From Lysobacterales bacterium (GTDB lineage: Bacteria > Pseudomonadota > Gammaproteobacteria > Xanthomonadales > Wenzhouxiangellaceae): DNA of 38,904 nt. The notes beneath the pieces were generated by a model. The model had not been told where the DNA came from. It searched no databases and saw only the letters and a program-made list of their open reading frames with translations. Shown here piece by piece: positions 8,749-16,807 of this stretch. Within the stretch, counting starts at the first letter, position 1. Every line of letters begins with the position of its first letter. Location: contig PBLG01000031.1 of assembly GCA_002722315.1 (NCBI GenBank), positions 1 to 38,904 on the forward strand, given 5' to 3'. Made by a program: the position numbers and the translations under genes.

Positions 8749-8827
8749 ATTCGCAGGCGTGCGCCTGCACGCGAATCGGGTAGCGCTTTATCGGTGGGTG
8801 TTCGCCTGCAAGCCGGCGCCTGCCGGC
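8749..8827. terminator. Hairpins between convergent coq7 and speD (REP-like)
   Basis: Two stem-loops fill the 135-bp gap. The first (8749-8776) has inner arms gcaggc/gcctgc around gtgc and outer arms attcgc/gcgaat. The second (8812-8827) has gccggc arms around gcct, preceded by ttcgcctgcaagccggc. The wording gtgttcgcctgcaag resembles the REP-type element at 36695-36767. Neither is followed by a good T-run. They could serve as a bidirectional transcription end or simply be dispersed repeats. Confidence 0.5.
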
Positions 8828-8855
8828 AGCTCGTGGCTTCGTGGCCGCAAAAGAA

Positions 8856-9647
8856 TCAGAGGTTGCGCCCGTAGAACAGCTCCTGCATCTCCTTTCGCAG
8901 GCGCCGGTCGATCTTGCGTCGCTGGGCCACCGGCAGATCATCGGCCTTGAGCCCGAACAGGTAGTTGTCGAGTTCGAATTCCTTCAGGCACATCTTGGTG
9001 TGGAACAGGTTTTCCTGGTAGACGTTGACGTCGATCATCTGGTAGGCGTTGCGGGTATCGCGGCTGAAGTAGTCCTGGATCGAGGTGATCTTGTGGTCGA
9101 TGTAGTGCTTGCGCCCGCGCACGTCGCGCGTGAAGCCGCGGACCCGGTAATCGACCGTGACGATGTCGGATTCGAAGCTGTGAATCAGGTAGTTCAGCGC
9201 CTTGAGCGGCGAAATCACGCCGCAGGTGGCCACGTCGATGTCGGCCCGGAAGGTTGAAATACCGTCGTGCGGGTGGCTTTCGGGGTAGGTATGGACCGTG
9301 ATGTGGCTCTTGTCGAGATGAGCCAGCACGGTTTCGGGCAGCGGGCCCGGCGCCGACGAGGAAATGGTCGAACCCGGCGGCACCGGCTCCTCGGCGATCA
9401 GCATCGTCACGCTCGCGCCCTGGGGATCGTAGTCCTGTCGGGCGATGTTGAGAATATTCGCGCCGATGATGTTCGAAACGTCGGTGAGGATCTGCGTCAG
9501 CCGCTCGGCATTGTACGCCTCGTCGATATAAGCGATATACTTTTCGCGCTGCTCGCTGGTCGTCGCATAGCACAGGTCGTAGATATTGAAGCTCAACGCC
9601 TTGGTCAGGTTGTTGAACCCGTGTAGTTGGATGCGACTTCTTGCCAT
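8856..9647 (-). CDS. speD: S-adenosylmethionine decarboxylase proenzyme
   Basis: This 263-residue protein is of the gammaproteobacterial type (E. coli enzyme about 264 residues). It makes the aminopropyl donor for spermidine. The self-processing site is K113-S114 in [16 protein letters not shown]; serinolysis would yield the pyruvoyl group at the new alpha-chain N-terminus. A conserved cysteine lies in [17 protein letters not shown]. No speE is adjacent. It is divergent from the CRP-family regulator, with a sigma70-like promoter at 9715-9686. Confidence 0.96.
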   Translation of the reverse strand: MARSRIQLHGFNNLTKALSFNIYDLCYATTSEQREKYIAYIDEAYNAERLTQILTDVSNIIGANILNIARQDYDPQGASVTMLIAEEPVPPGSTISSSAPGPLPETVLAHLDKSHITVHTYPESHPHDGISTFRADIDVATCGVISPLKALNYLIHSFESDIVTVDYRVRGFTRDVRGRKHYIDHKITSIQDYFSRDTRNAYQMIDVNVYQENLFHTKMCLKEFELDNYLFGLKADDLPVAQRRKIDRRLRKEMQELFYGRNL

Positions 9648-9685
9648 TTATGGATCCCGTTTCAGCCTGTGAGTTAAAGCTCGGC

Positions 9686-9715
9686 ATTATCGCTTAAACT
9701 GGCAGACTATTTCAA
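9686..9715 (-). promoter_or_regulatory. Candidate sigma70 promoter of speD
   Basis: Reading on the minus strand, TTGAAA (9715-9710) is followed after 18 bases by GATAAT (9691-9686). The match is good for a GC-rich genome and lies about 40 bases before the speD ATG. Confidence 0.5.
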
Positions 9716-9733
9716 AATTGCGGAAATGCTGAT

Positions 9734-9762
9734 TTGACTCGCCCCGTCACAGGCGTGAAAAT
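9734..9762 (+). promoter_or_regulatory. Candidate sigma70 promoter of the crp-family gene
   Basis: TTGACT (9734-9739) and GAAAAT (9757-9762) are 17 bases apart, upstream of the regulator start at 9836. The spacer contains gtcacaggcgtga, which holds CRP-type half-sites but not in the usual TGTGA-N6-TCACA order, so autoregulation is only a possibility. Confidence 0.4.
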
Positions 9763-9835
9763 GACATATCGTGCGCCGTGGGGATTATGATGCAACCTAT
9801 TCAGAAATTGATCATTATCAAGCAGGATCAGACGA

Positions 9836-10507
9836 ATGCGTGACTTTCAGTTCTATCCGGTAGACCGGGTTGCGATGGACCACTTCCTGGAGCTGTGCAA
9901 GCGCCAGCACTATCCGGCGCGCGCGACCGTGATGCGTCCCGGCGACTCCGGCCAGACCCTGATGTACGTGATAGAAGGCTCGGTGACCGTCTCTACAGAA
10001 GGCGACGACGGACGCGAACTCATCCTCAGCTACCTGAACCCGGGCGATTTCATCGGCGAAATGGGTCTTTTCATGAGGCCTGCAAACCGCGAAGTCCTGG
10101 TGCGCACCAAGACGAAGTGCGAACTGGCCGAAATTTCCTATGCCGCGCTGCGCGACGCGCTGGAAGACGAACTCAAGGACCACGCGCTGGAAATCATGAC
10201 AGCGATCGGCGCCAAGCTCGCCCAGCGGCTGCTGCAGGCCCGGCGCAAGGTCGAACACCTGGCATTCCTGGACACCCAGGGCCGCGTGGCCCGCACGCTG
10301 ATCGATCTGTGCGGCGAACCCGACGCGGTCTCGCACCCGGAAGGCACACAGATCCGGATCACCCGCCAGGAAATATCGCGCATCGTCGGCTGCTCCCGCG
10401 AAATGGCCGGGCGGGTCATGAAGACGCTGGAGGAAGAAGGCATGATCCGGGCCTCGGGCAAGACCATCGTGGTGCTGGGCACCTACAAGGGCTCCGCGCC
10501 GGCCTGA
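9836..10507 (+). CDS. crp: CRP/Vfr/Clp-family transcription regulator with altered effector pocket
   Basis: This 223-residue protein has an N-terminal cyclic-nucleotide-binding fold (about 20-110), dimer helix (about 115-140) and a winged-helix DNA-binding domain (about 150-215). The HTH (ITRQEISRIVGCSREMAGR) keeps the Arg, Glu and Arg that contact TGTGA-type half-sites in E. coli CRP. In the effector pocket E75 and R85 match E72 and R82 of E. coli CRP. However, S83 is replaced by E86, and T127/S128 by A135/R136. A Glu at the S83 position is, as I recall, a feature of Xanthomonas Clp, which responds to c-di-GMP. Target DNA sites are probably CRP-like; the ligand is open. An AGGA-type ribosome site (gcaggatcagacgaatg) precedes ATG 9836. 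Confidence 0.92.
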   Translation: MRDFQFYPVDRVAMDHFLELCKRQHYPARATVMRPGDSGQTLMYVIEGSVTVSTEGDDGRELILSYLNPGDFIGEMGLFMRPANREVLVRTKTKCELAEISYAALRDALEDELKDHALEIMTAIGAKLAQRLLQARRKVEHLAFLDTQGRVARTLIDLCGEPDAVSHPEGTQIRITRQEISRIVGCSREMAGRVMKTLEEEGMIRASGKTIVVLGTYKGSAPA

Positions 10508-10543
10508 AGCGCCCTGATTTTCTCGGATCCGGAGTTGGGTTCG

Positions 10544-10655
10544 CGTAGCGAGCGGAAGAATGACGGTGGCCGCCGTAGCGCAGAATCCGCAGTGTACGGC
10601 GTTTGCACATGAGGAATCCGAGCACCGCCAGACGCCGCCAAGCGCCCGCGCAGCA
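10544..10655 (+). repeat. Dispersed structured repeat, copy A
   Basis: This copy reads cgtagcgagcgg, a variable segment, then the core with cgcagtgtac and cacatgaggaatccgagcacc, then a second variable segment ending in ccgcgcagca. The outer stem is the weakest of the four full copies. It lies in the 273-bp gap between the convergent crp and ppc genes, directly before copy B and in the same orientation. Confidence 0.75.
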
Positions 10656-10665
10656 CCACTGAAAC

Positions 10666-10776
10666 CGTCGCGAGCGGGTGGCTGGCGGTGGCCGCCGGCG
10701 CGCAGGAACCGCAGTGTACGCCTTGTTACATGAGGATTCCGAGCACCGCCGGACGCCGCCAGGCGCCCGCGCAGCA
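10666..10776 (+). repeat. Dispersed structured repeat, copy B
   Basis: It starts cgtcgcgagcggg and holds the core caggaaccgcagtgtac / gtacatgaggattccgagca. The outer arms ggctggcgg and ccgccaggcgcccg pair with a few wobble or mismatched positions. It ends 4 bases before the ppc stop codon. The sequence of the outer stem differs from copies C and D although pairing is retained. Confidence 0.8.
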
Positions 10777-10780
10777 GGTT

Positions 10781-13504
10781 TCAGCCTGTGTTTTGCAGGC
10801 CTTGTGCAATCCCGTGCACAGTCGCAATCAGCACCTGCTCCAGTTCCTCGTCCTCGCGATCCCCGGCGCGCCAGCGCGCCAGGGTCTCGACCTGGACGAA
10901 GCTCATCGGGTCGACGTAGGGATTGCGCAGCAGGATTGAGCGCTTCAGCGTTTCATCGCCTTCCAGCAGTTCCGATTGCGCCTTGAGCGTGCATATCCAG
11001 GCTTTCGTACGTTCGAATTCGGCGTCGATCAGCGGGAAGAATCGCTCACCGGCCGCCCCGGCCAGGCCAGCGTAGCGTCGGGCAATATCCAGGTCGGCCT
11101 TGCTCATCGCCATTTCGGCATCGTCGAGTACGGTGCGCACGAAAGGCCAGTTGTCGGTCATCTCGACCAGCGTGGTCTCGCCGACCGCGCCTGCCAGGGC
11201 CTCCAGCCCGCTGCCCAGTCCGTACCAGCCCGGCAGCGCGTGGCGGCTCTGGGCCCAGGAAAACACCCACGGAATGGCGCGCAGGCCCTCGATCCCGGCA
11301 TCCGGCCTGCGCGAGGCCGGGCGCGAACCCATGCGCATTCGCTCGATGACGTCTATGGGCGTGGCCAGGCGAAAATAATCCTCGAAACCCGGTTTGTCGC
11401 AACGGTTGCGGCTACCGTCGCCGTAAACCAGTTCGCGATAGGCGTTCCTGCTCAACTCGGCCAGCCGATGCATGTGATCCTTCCACGATGCCTTGACCCG
11501 GTCCTCTCCGGACGCCCCGAAGCGCCCGGTACTGGCGCGAATGACTGCGCCGGCGGTCTGTTCCATGTTTCTGAGCGCGATCGGGCGCAGCGCGTACTTG
11601 CGGTGAATCACTTCGCCCTGCTCGGTCAACCGCAGCCGGCCCGCCACGCTGCCGGCCGGCGCGGCCAGGATGGCGCGGTGGGTCTTGCCGCCGCCGCGAC
11701 CGATGCTGCCGCCGCGGCCGTGGAACAGCGCCAGCTTCATTCCGGCCTCTCGAAACAGGCCAACCAGCTTTTCCTGGGCGTCGTGCAGCGCCCAGCGCGA
11801 CGCGACCAGCCCGCCATCCTTGTTGCTGTCGGAGTAACCCAGCATGATCATCTGCCGACGATCGCGCCTGTCCAGCAACCGCTTCCAGAGGTCCAGGCCC
11901 AGCAGGCCGCGCATCACGCCTTCGGCCGCGTCCAGGTCGTCGACGGTCTCGAACAGCGGCACGAAATCGAAGCCGCCGTCGTCGATGCCGGCCGCGCGGG
12001 CGACGAACCAGGCGGCCAGGACGTCATCTGCATTGCGGCTCATGCTCACGATCAACGTCTGTACCGACATCGTGCCGAAGCGCTCGCGTGCCTGGCGTGC
12101 GGCCTCGAGCAGCCGATAGACCGGGTGGTCGCTGGCGCCCGTCTCGTACGATGAATCGGCCAGCACCTCGCACAGGCGCTCGGTCCTGGCGGCGTGGTCG
12201 CGTTCGGGCCAGGCTGCATCGCCCAGCAGATCGCCCACGGCTTCGTGCAGGTCGCCCGAATCCACGCGCAGATCGAGTGCGGCCAGGTGGAATCCGAAAA
12301 TCCCGACCCGCCTGCGCAGGCGGTCAAGTGGAAACAGCCCGGCGCGCTCGCCGCGGTGGACCAGCATGCTGTCGGCGATCAGCCCGAGGTCGGCCAGGAA
12401 CTCCTCGGCGTCGCGGTAGCCCAATCGATCGTCGGCGAGCGTTTGCGACAGCCTGCGGTCGACAAAATTGAGCAGCCGCCGGTATGGCATGTCGGCATAC
12501 CGCCTCGGCACCCGATCGGCGACGTCGGGCATCCGCTCGCCGTAATCCGCGAGACGCTGGTGCAATTCATCCCGAACCTCGATACGACCCAGCGTGTGGC
12601 TGAGCAACCGGTTCAGGCGCCGGACCTCGCGCTGGTAATTGCCGATCACCTGGCGGCGCTGTTCCGCCAGGGTATCGACCACCGTGTCGGGACCCACGTT
12701 GGGATTTCCGTCCATGTCGCCACCCACCCAGGAACCGAAGCGCAGAATTGCCGGCAGCCGGGCCGGGTCGACGTCGACGTCCCAGACCGCCTTGATCGCT
12801 TCGGCCAGGTTTTCGTGCAGCACCGGGGTCACACGGTAGAGGACGTTGGCCAGGTAGTAGTGCGCATGCTCGGCTTCGTCGGCCACTGTCGGTCGAACGG
12901 CCGATTGTTCCGCCGTCTGCCAGGCGATGGTCAGCTCCATTCGCACTCGGTCGATGAGCTTGTGCAGGGTGCGCGGGGACTGCGTGGTATCGAAGCGCTG
13001 GACCAGATACTTGGCCATGCGCTGCTCCTTTTCCAGGATGGAGCGCCGGGTGGCCTCGGTGGGGTGCGCAGTCAGCACGGGCTCGATCAGCAGGTCTTCG
13101 AGCATCGGCTTGAATTCGTCAAAGCCCATGCCGTCGTCGCGCAGTCCCGCGAGCACCGCCTCCAGGCTCTCGGGCTGCGGCTCGCTCCCGGCTGCCCAGG
13201 CGCGCTGGCGCCGGATCCTGTGGACCTGTTCGGCGAGGTTCACCATACGGAACCACGCGGCGAAGCCGCGGACGAAGTCCAGTGCCCGGGCTGGCCCGTC
13301 GAAACGGCAACGGGCTTCCAGGGCGTCGCTACCGGTCGCGCCGTTGCGCCTGTCGATGGCCGCGGCCCGGGCGCTCTCGACGCGCATGAACAGGCGCTCT
13401 CCGCACTGCTCGCGCAACAGGTCGCCCACCATGCTGCCAAGTTCGCCCACGTCGTCGCGCAGAGGATCGTGCTCGTCGGGGAAATCGATTTCTTCGCGCT
13501 TCAT
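10781..13504 (-). CDS. ppc: Phosphoenolpyruvate carboxylase
   Basis: This protein of about 907 residues carboxylates phosphoenolpyruvate to oxaloacetate to refill the TCA cycle. Signature motifs are VLTAHPTEATRR (catalytic His near residue 147), GGDMDGNPNV, the lysine motif GYSDSNKDGG, FHGRGGSIGRGG and the C-terminal LRNPYVDPM followed by QNTG. The frame opens with GTG at 13519, but ATG 13504 (MKREEIDFPDEHDPL) is preferred because AGGA lies six bases upstream. It is divergent from the thrE-like gene and convergent with crp. Confidence 0.97.
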   Translation of the reverse strand: MKREEIDFPDEHDPLRDDVGELGSMVGDLLREQCGERLFMRVESARAAAIDRRNGATGSDALEARCRFDGPARALDFVRGFAAWFRMVNLAEQVHRIRRQRAWAAGSEPQPESLEAVLAGLRDDGMGFDEFKPMLEDLLIEPVLTAHPTEATRRSILEKEQRMAKYLVQRFDTTQSPRTLHKLIDRVRMELTIAWQTAEQSAVRPTVADEAEHAHYYLANVLYRVTPVLHENLAEAIKAVWDVDVDPARLPAILRFGSWVGGDMDGNPNVGPDTVVDTLAEQRRQVIGNYQREVRRLNRLLSHTLGRIEVRDELHQRLADYGERMPDVADRVPRRYADMPYRRLLNFVDRRLSQTLADDRLGYRDAEEFLADLGLIADSMLVHRGERAGLFPLDRLRRRVGIFGFHLAALDLRVDSGDLHEAVGDLLGDAAWPERDHAARTERLCEVLADSSYETGASDHPVYRLLEAARQARERFGTMSVQTLIVSMSRNADDVLAAWFVARAAGIDDGGFDFVPLFETVDDLDAAEGVMRGLLGLDLWKRLLDRRDRRQMIMLGYSDSNKDGGLVASRWALHDAQEKLVGLFREAGMKLALFHGRGGSIGRGGGKTHRAILAAPAGSVAGRLRLTEQGEVIHRKYALRPIALRNMEQTAGAVIRASTGRFGASGEDRVKASWKDHMHRLAELSRNAYRELVYGDGSRNRCDKPGFEDYFRLATPIDVIERMRMGSRPASRRPDAGIEGLRAIPWVFSWAQSRHALPGWYGLGSGLEALAGAVGETTLVEMTDNWPFVRTVLDDAEMAMSKADLDIARRYAGLAGAAGERFFPLIDAEFERTKAWICTLKAQSELLEGDETLKRSILLRNPYVDPMSFVQVETLARWRAGDREDEELEQVLIATVHGIAQGLQNTG

Positions 13505-13589
13505 CGGGGTTCCTGCCACGGCAATTGATTCAACATGGTAGCGGCAGCGGTGGGAAGATTGTGTCCGGGGTTTCGTCGCCGGGTCGGTT

Positions 13590-13635
13590 CGTCGTTTGGT
13601 CGTTTGATCGATTTGTCGGGAACGACCAAACGACG
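13590..13635. repeat. 15-bp perfect inverted repeat between ppc and thrE
   Basis: The arms cgtcgtttggtcgtt (13590-13604) and aacgaccaaacgacg (13621-13635) are perfect complements around a 16-base loop. The wider area (13571-13650) is made of degenerate tcgtttggtcg-like decamers. It lies in the shared promoter region of two divergent genes, so an operator or hairpin role is possible; a simple repeat origin is equally likely. Confidence 0.7.
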
Positions 13636-13691
13636 AAGCGACGAACCACCGAGCCGGTTAATATCACGCTCTGTTCCACCCCAGCACCGAA

Positions 13692-14933
13692 ATGAACGCA
13701 GAACTCGATCCATCCAGCGCCCAGTCTTACGAATCCAGTCCTTACGCAACGCTTGTCCTGAACCTTGGCCGGGCGCTGCTGCGGGTGGGCTCGCCGGCCC
13801 ACAGGCTCGAGTCGGCAATGCAGATCATGGCCGAGCGTCTGGGACTGACCGCCGAATTCTTCTGCACGCCGACCGCACTGATTGCATCGCTGGGCGACGG
13901 CAACCGGCAGCAGACCTACCTGGCGCGGGTCGAACCCGGCGGGCCGGATCTCGGCAAGCTGTCCGAACTGACCGAAGTCATGGAGGCGCTGGCCAGCGGA
14001 GCGCTGGATCCGGTCGCGGCCGACGCGCGGGTGCGCGAAATCGATGCGCGACCGGCGCACCATCGCGGAATTCCCTTGCTGATGGCCTACGTGCTGGTAT
14101 CGGCCGGCGCCTGCACGCTGATCGGCGGCGGGGGGCGCGAAGCGATACTCGCGGGGCTGCTCGGCAGCATTACCGGCACCAGCGTAATCCTGCTGTGGAA
14201 GCGTGCCGAACTGTCGCGGTTGCTCAATCCGCTCAGCGCCGGCCTGGTGACGCTGGTCGGCTCGATATGGTGCGGGCTCGACCCGCAGACTGCACTGATG
14301 CCGGCGGTGATTGCCGGCATGATCACCCTGGTGCCGGGCATGGACCTGACCGCCGCGACCCGCGAGCTCGCCACCGGCCACCAGGTCTCGGGCGCGGCCA
14401 GGCTGGCCTCGACGATCGTCGTTTTCGCGCTGCTCACCGTGGGCCTGGCGCTGGGAAGCTGGATTGCCCAGCAGTTCACCGGCCCGGTACCGCTGGTGCC
14501 GGGCTCCGCCCTGCCCGCCTGGCTGGTGCCGGTCGGCCTGGCCACGGCCGCGCTGGGATTCGTCGTGCTGTTCCAGGCCGCCTGGAGGGACTGGCCATGG
14601 ATAGTGCTGGCCTGCCTGCTGGCATGGACGGCCAGCACGTTCGGCGGCCTGTTCGGCTCGCCGGTGCTCGCCGCGTTCATCGGCGCGCTGATGGTCGGCA
14701 TTGCGGGCAACCTCTTCGCGCGCTGGTCGCGGCGGCCGGGCTCCATCATGCACCTGCCGGGCCTGATACTGCTGGTGCCCGGCTCCATCGGCATGCGCAG
14801 CCTGTCGGCGCTGGTCGGGCATGACGTGCTGTCGGGCATCGAGACCGGTTTCCTGGCCATCATGATCGCCGTGGCGCTGACCTCCGGCCTGATCCTGGCC
14901 AGCGCGCTGGTGCCGCCCAGGATCAGCCTCTGA
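13692..14933 (+). CDS. thrE: ThrE-family threonine/serine exporter
   Basis: This 413-residue protein combines the two usual halves of the family. The first is a ThrE/DUF1212 domain with a cytosolic N-terminus (about 1-130, including LLRVGSPAHRLESAM and FFCTPTALIASLGDG) followed by membrane segments. The second is a ThrE_2-like half. About ten hydrophobic helices are visible from residue 130 onward. PGSIMHLPGLILLVPGSIGMRS is the conserved late motif. Members export L-threonine and L-serine by proton motive force; the true substrate here is inferred from family only. Confidence 0.88.
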   Translation: MNAELDPSSAQSYESSPYATLVLNLGRALLRVGSPAHRLESAMQIMAERLGLTAEFFCTPTALIASLGDGNRQQTYLARVEPGGPDLGKLSELTEVMEALASGALDPVAADARVREIDARPAHHRGIPLLMAYVLVSAGACTLIGGGGREAILAGLLGSITGTSVILLWKRAELSRLLNPLSAGLVTLVGSIWCGLDPQTALMPAVIAGMITLVPGMDLTAATRELATGHQVSGAARLASTIVVFALLTVGLALGSWIAQQFTGPVPLVPGSALPAWLVPVGLATAALGFVVLFQAAWRDWPWIVLACLLAWTASTFGGLFGSPVLAAFIGALMVGIAGNLFARWSRRPGSIMHLPGLILLVPGSIGMRSLSALVGHDVLSGIETGFLAIMIAVALTSGLILASALVPPRISL

Positions 14934-14995
14934 GCGTTACCGATCCGTCCGTATGGCCCGCGAGGTGCAACCAAAAACTGGGTAAACTTGCCACG

Positions 14996-15298
14996 ATGAG
15001 CGAAATCGATATCCGAAAGACCCATTCCTTCGACCTGGAGGGCGCGCAGCAGGTGGCCGACGACCTGGCCCGTGACCTGTCGGAAAAATTCGACGTGGAC
15101 TACGGCTGGGACGGCGATGTGATCCTGTTCGAGCGGGCCGGCTGCCACGGCGAAATCGAAGTGGACGCCGAGTGCGTGCACGTGCATGCGAAGCTGGGTT
15201 TCTTTCTCAGCTACCTCAAGCCGGCGGTGGAGCGGGAAATCAACCGCTACCTGGACGAACATTTCGTGCGCGGCAAGGACACCGGGACCGAACGGTGA
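14996..15298 (+). CDS. Polyhydroxyalkanoic acid system family protein
   Basis: This 100-residue protein has the hallmark pattern of the family (TIGR02610/PHA_gran_rgn as I recall): I(D/R)..H..(D/L)...A....D.LA.DLSEKFDVDYGWDGDV followed by GEIEVD...VHVHAKLGFFLSYLKPAVEREI. It is a small soluble protein often encoded near PHA granule genes. No PHA synthase or phasin is in this window, so involvement in granules cannot be tested. It stands 62 bases after thrE on the same strand. Confidence 0.82.
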   Translation: MSEIDIRKTHSFDLEGAQQVADDLARDLSEKFDVDYGWDGDVILFERAGCHGEIEVDAECVHVHAKLGFFLSYLKPAVEREINRYLDEHFVRGKDTGTER

Positions 15299-15338
15299 GT
15301 CTGATCTCGCACAGATACCCGAAAAGGCCAAAAGCAGG

Positions 15339-15378
15339 ACACGAAGAGCACGAAGAAGGCACCAAGGTCACGAAGAAG
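15339..15378. repeat. Degenerate 10-bp tandem repeat (cacgaagaag)
   Basis: Four units are visible: acacgaagag, cacgaagaag, gcaccaaggt and cacgaagaag. The complementary ttcttcgtg occurs at 15412-15420, so the gap between the PHA-system gene and hslR could fold back. Similar acgaag arrays are common in proteobacterial intergenic DNA. Confidence 0.65.
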
Positions 15379-15462
15379 GGCTTTGGAGGCTGAAACCGGT
15401 CCACCGTCGCGTTCTTCGTGTTGTCTTCGCAAGACTCGCATTCAGGCAATGCCGGGAAGCAA

Positions 15463-15843
15463 CTAAAAGCGCTTTCCTGTCAACGATCGGATCCTCCGCC
15501 GGTCGCGCTTGTCGGGCCGCCCGTCCGGCGCCGACTGCCGGGTCAGCCGTTTCTGTTCGGCCGCCAACTCGCGCTTTTCGACGCTGGCCGGCGTTTCCGC
15601 GTAGAGCGCCTGGGCCGCGCTGGCCGGCCCGCGCTTCTCGGCCAGACCCTCCACCACGATCTCGAACTCGACTTCCCCGCGCACGATCCGCAGCCTGTCG
15701 CCCACGCTCACAGCGCGCGCGGGCTTGCAGGCATGCCCGTTGACCGAAACATGTCCGCCGCGAACCGCCGCCTGCGCCAGCGAGCGCGTCTTGAAGAACC
15801 GCGCCGCCCAAAGCCACTTGTCGATGCGAACCGAATCAGTCAT
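15463..15843 (-). CDS. hslR: Heat shock protein 15, S4-domain ribosome rescue factor
   Basis: This 126-residue protein binds stalled 50S subunits carrying nascent chains in E. coli. The S4 RNA-binding domain fills the first 60 residues (RIDKWLWAARFFKTRSLAQ, GGHVSVNGHACKPA, VGDRLRI). A central region follows and then a basic tail rich in Arg and Lys (PDKRDRRRIRSLTGKRF). Length and order agree with the family. Confidence 0.93.
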   Translation of the reverse strand: MTDSVRIDKWLWAARFFKTRSLAQAAVRGGHVSVNGHACKPARAVSVGDRLRIVRGEVEFEIVVEGLAEKRGPASAAQALYAETPASVEKRELAAEQKRLTRQSAPDGRPDKRDRRRIRSLTGKRF

Positions 15844-15844
15844 C

Positions 15845-15884
15845 TGGTCGTCTTGTCCTTTCGTCTGATCGTTTAGTCCTTTAT
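15845..15884. repeat. Degenerate decamer run between hslR and the sodium channel gene
   Basis: The segment ctggtcgtcttgtcc...gatcgtttagtccttta consists of about four diverged ten-base units and resembles the tcgtttggtcg units at 13581-13640. Just beyond it, cgggcgca (15927-15934) and tgcgcccg (15947-15954) form a small hairpin downstream of the channel gene. Confidence 0.4.
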
Positions 15885-15968
15885 CGCGCGATTCCGATAT
15901 CGGTAAAGCCTAATCGACGTAGCGCCCGGGCGCACGGCGACGCAATTGCGCCCGTGTCGAAGGCGACT

Positions 15969-16769
15969 CTAATCGCGCCGCTCGGCCACCTCTTCCAGGT
16001 GTTCCAGCCGGCTGTTTATCTTCCTGAGTTCGGCCAGCAGCTGTCGCCGCTCCTCGGCCTCCTCGTCCTCGTGAATCGCATTCGTGGCGCTGACGATAAT
16101 GGCGATGAACAGGTTGAGCACCATGAAGCTGGAGACGAGGATGAACGGGACGAAGAACATCCACGAAAGCGGAAATTCCTCGAGCATGGGCCGTGCGATG
16201 CCCGACGACCAGGATTCCAGCGTCATGATCTGGAACAGCGAAAAGAAGCTTCGGCCCAGGTGACCCCAGTACTCGGGCACCGCTTCGCCGAACATCATCG
16301 TGCCCATCACAGCGAAGATGTAGAACACCAGCAGCAACAGCGCCGCGGTCCAGCCCATGCCGGGCAGCGCTCGCATCAGCGACTCGATGATGTTGCGCAG
16401 GCGCCGGACCTGCGACAACAGGCGCAGGACTCGAAGAATCCGCAGCGCTCGGAGCACTTCCAGCGGACCGGTGGCCGGCACCAGCGCGATGCCCACGACC
16501 AGGAAATCGAACACGTTCCAGCCGGACCTGAAGAACCGGAAGCCGAAGGCGTAGAGCTTGACCAGGATTTCGACGACGAAAACCGCCAGCACGACCTGGT
16601 TGATCAGAATCAGAGCGCCGCCGATTCTTTCCATGATCGCGGGCGAGGTTTCCAGACCGAGAATCACCGCGTTGATCAGGATCAGCGCGATGATGAAGTT
16701 GCGCGGACCGGCGCTTTCGATCCAGCGGCCCAGGCGAGCGCGGAAACCCGAGCTGTGCGGTTCGGTCAT
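15969..16769 (-). CDS. Bacterial voltage-gated sodium channel (NaChBac-like)
   Basis: The 266-residue single-domain channel has six membrane helices. S1-S3 lie between about residues 22 and 100. The S4 sensor carries regularly spaced arginines (R107, R110, R113, R116, then R122, R123, R125), and the pore loop has the sodium filter TLESWS (183-188), as in NaChBac. S6 is FVPFILVSSFMVLNLFIAII. A charged C-terminal stretch (EDEEAEERRQLLAELRKINS) looks like the coiled coil that assembles the tetramer. Such channels are frequent in marine and alkaliphilic bacteria and affect motility and pH or Na+ behaviour. Upstream tyrA is on the same strand, 38 bases away. Confidence 0.93.
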   Translation of the reverse strand: MTEPHSSGFRARLGRWIESAGPRNFIIALILINAVILGLETSPAIMERIGGALILINQVVLAVFVVEILVKLYAFGFRFFRSGWNVFDFLVVGIALVPATGPLEVLRALRILRVLRLLSQVRRLRNIIESLMRALPGMGWTAALLLLVFYIFAVMGTMMFGEAVPEYWGHLGRSFFSLFQIMTLESWSSGIARPMLEEFPLSWMFFVPFILVSSFMVLNLFIAIIVSATNAIHEDEEAEERRQLLAELRKINSRLEHLEEVAERRD

Positions 16770-16807
16770 GAGTCAGATCATCCAGGTTGAGTTGATGTCG
16801 AGTCGCG

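Noticed and set aside
10688..10939. Short peptide containing AGAQEPQCT within repeat copy B, similar to one in copy D
   Set aside because: It comes from the conserved repeat core; the frame is not kept in copies A and C, and conservation is of the nucleotide structure.
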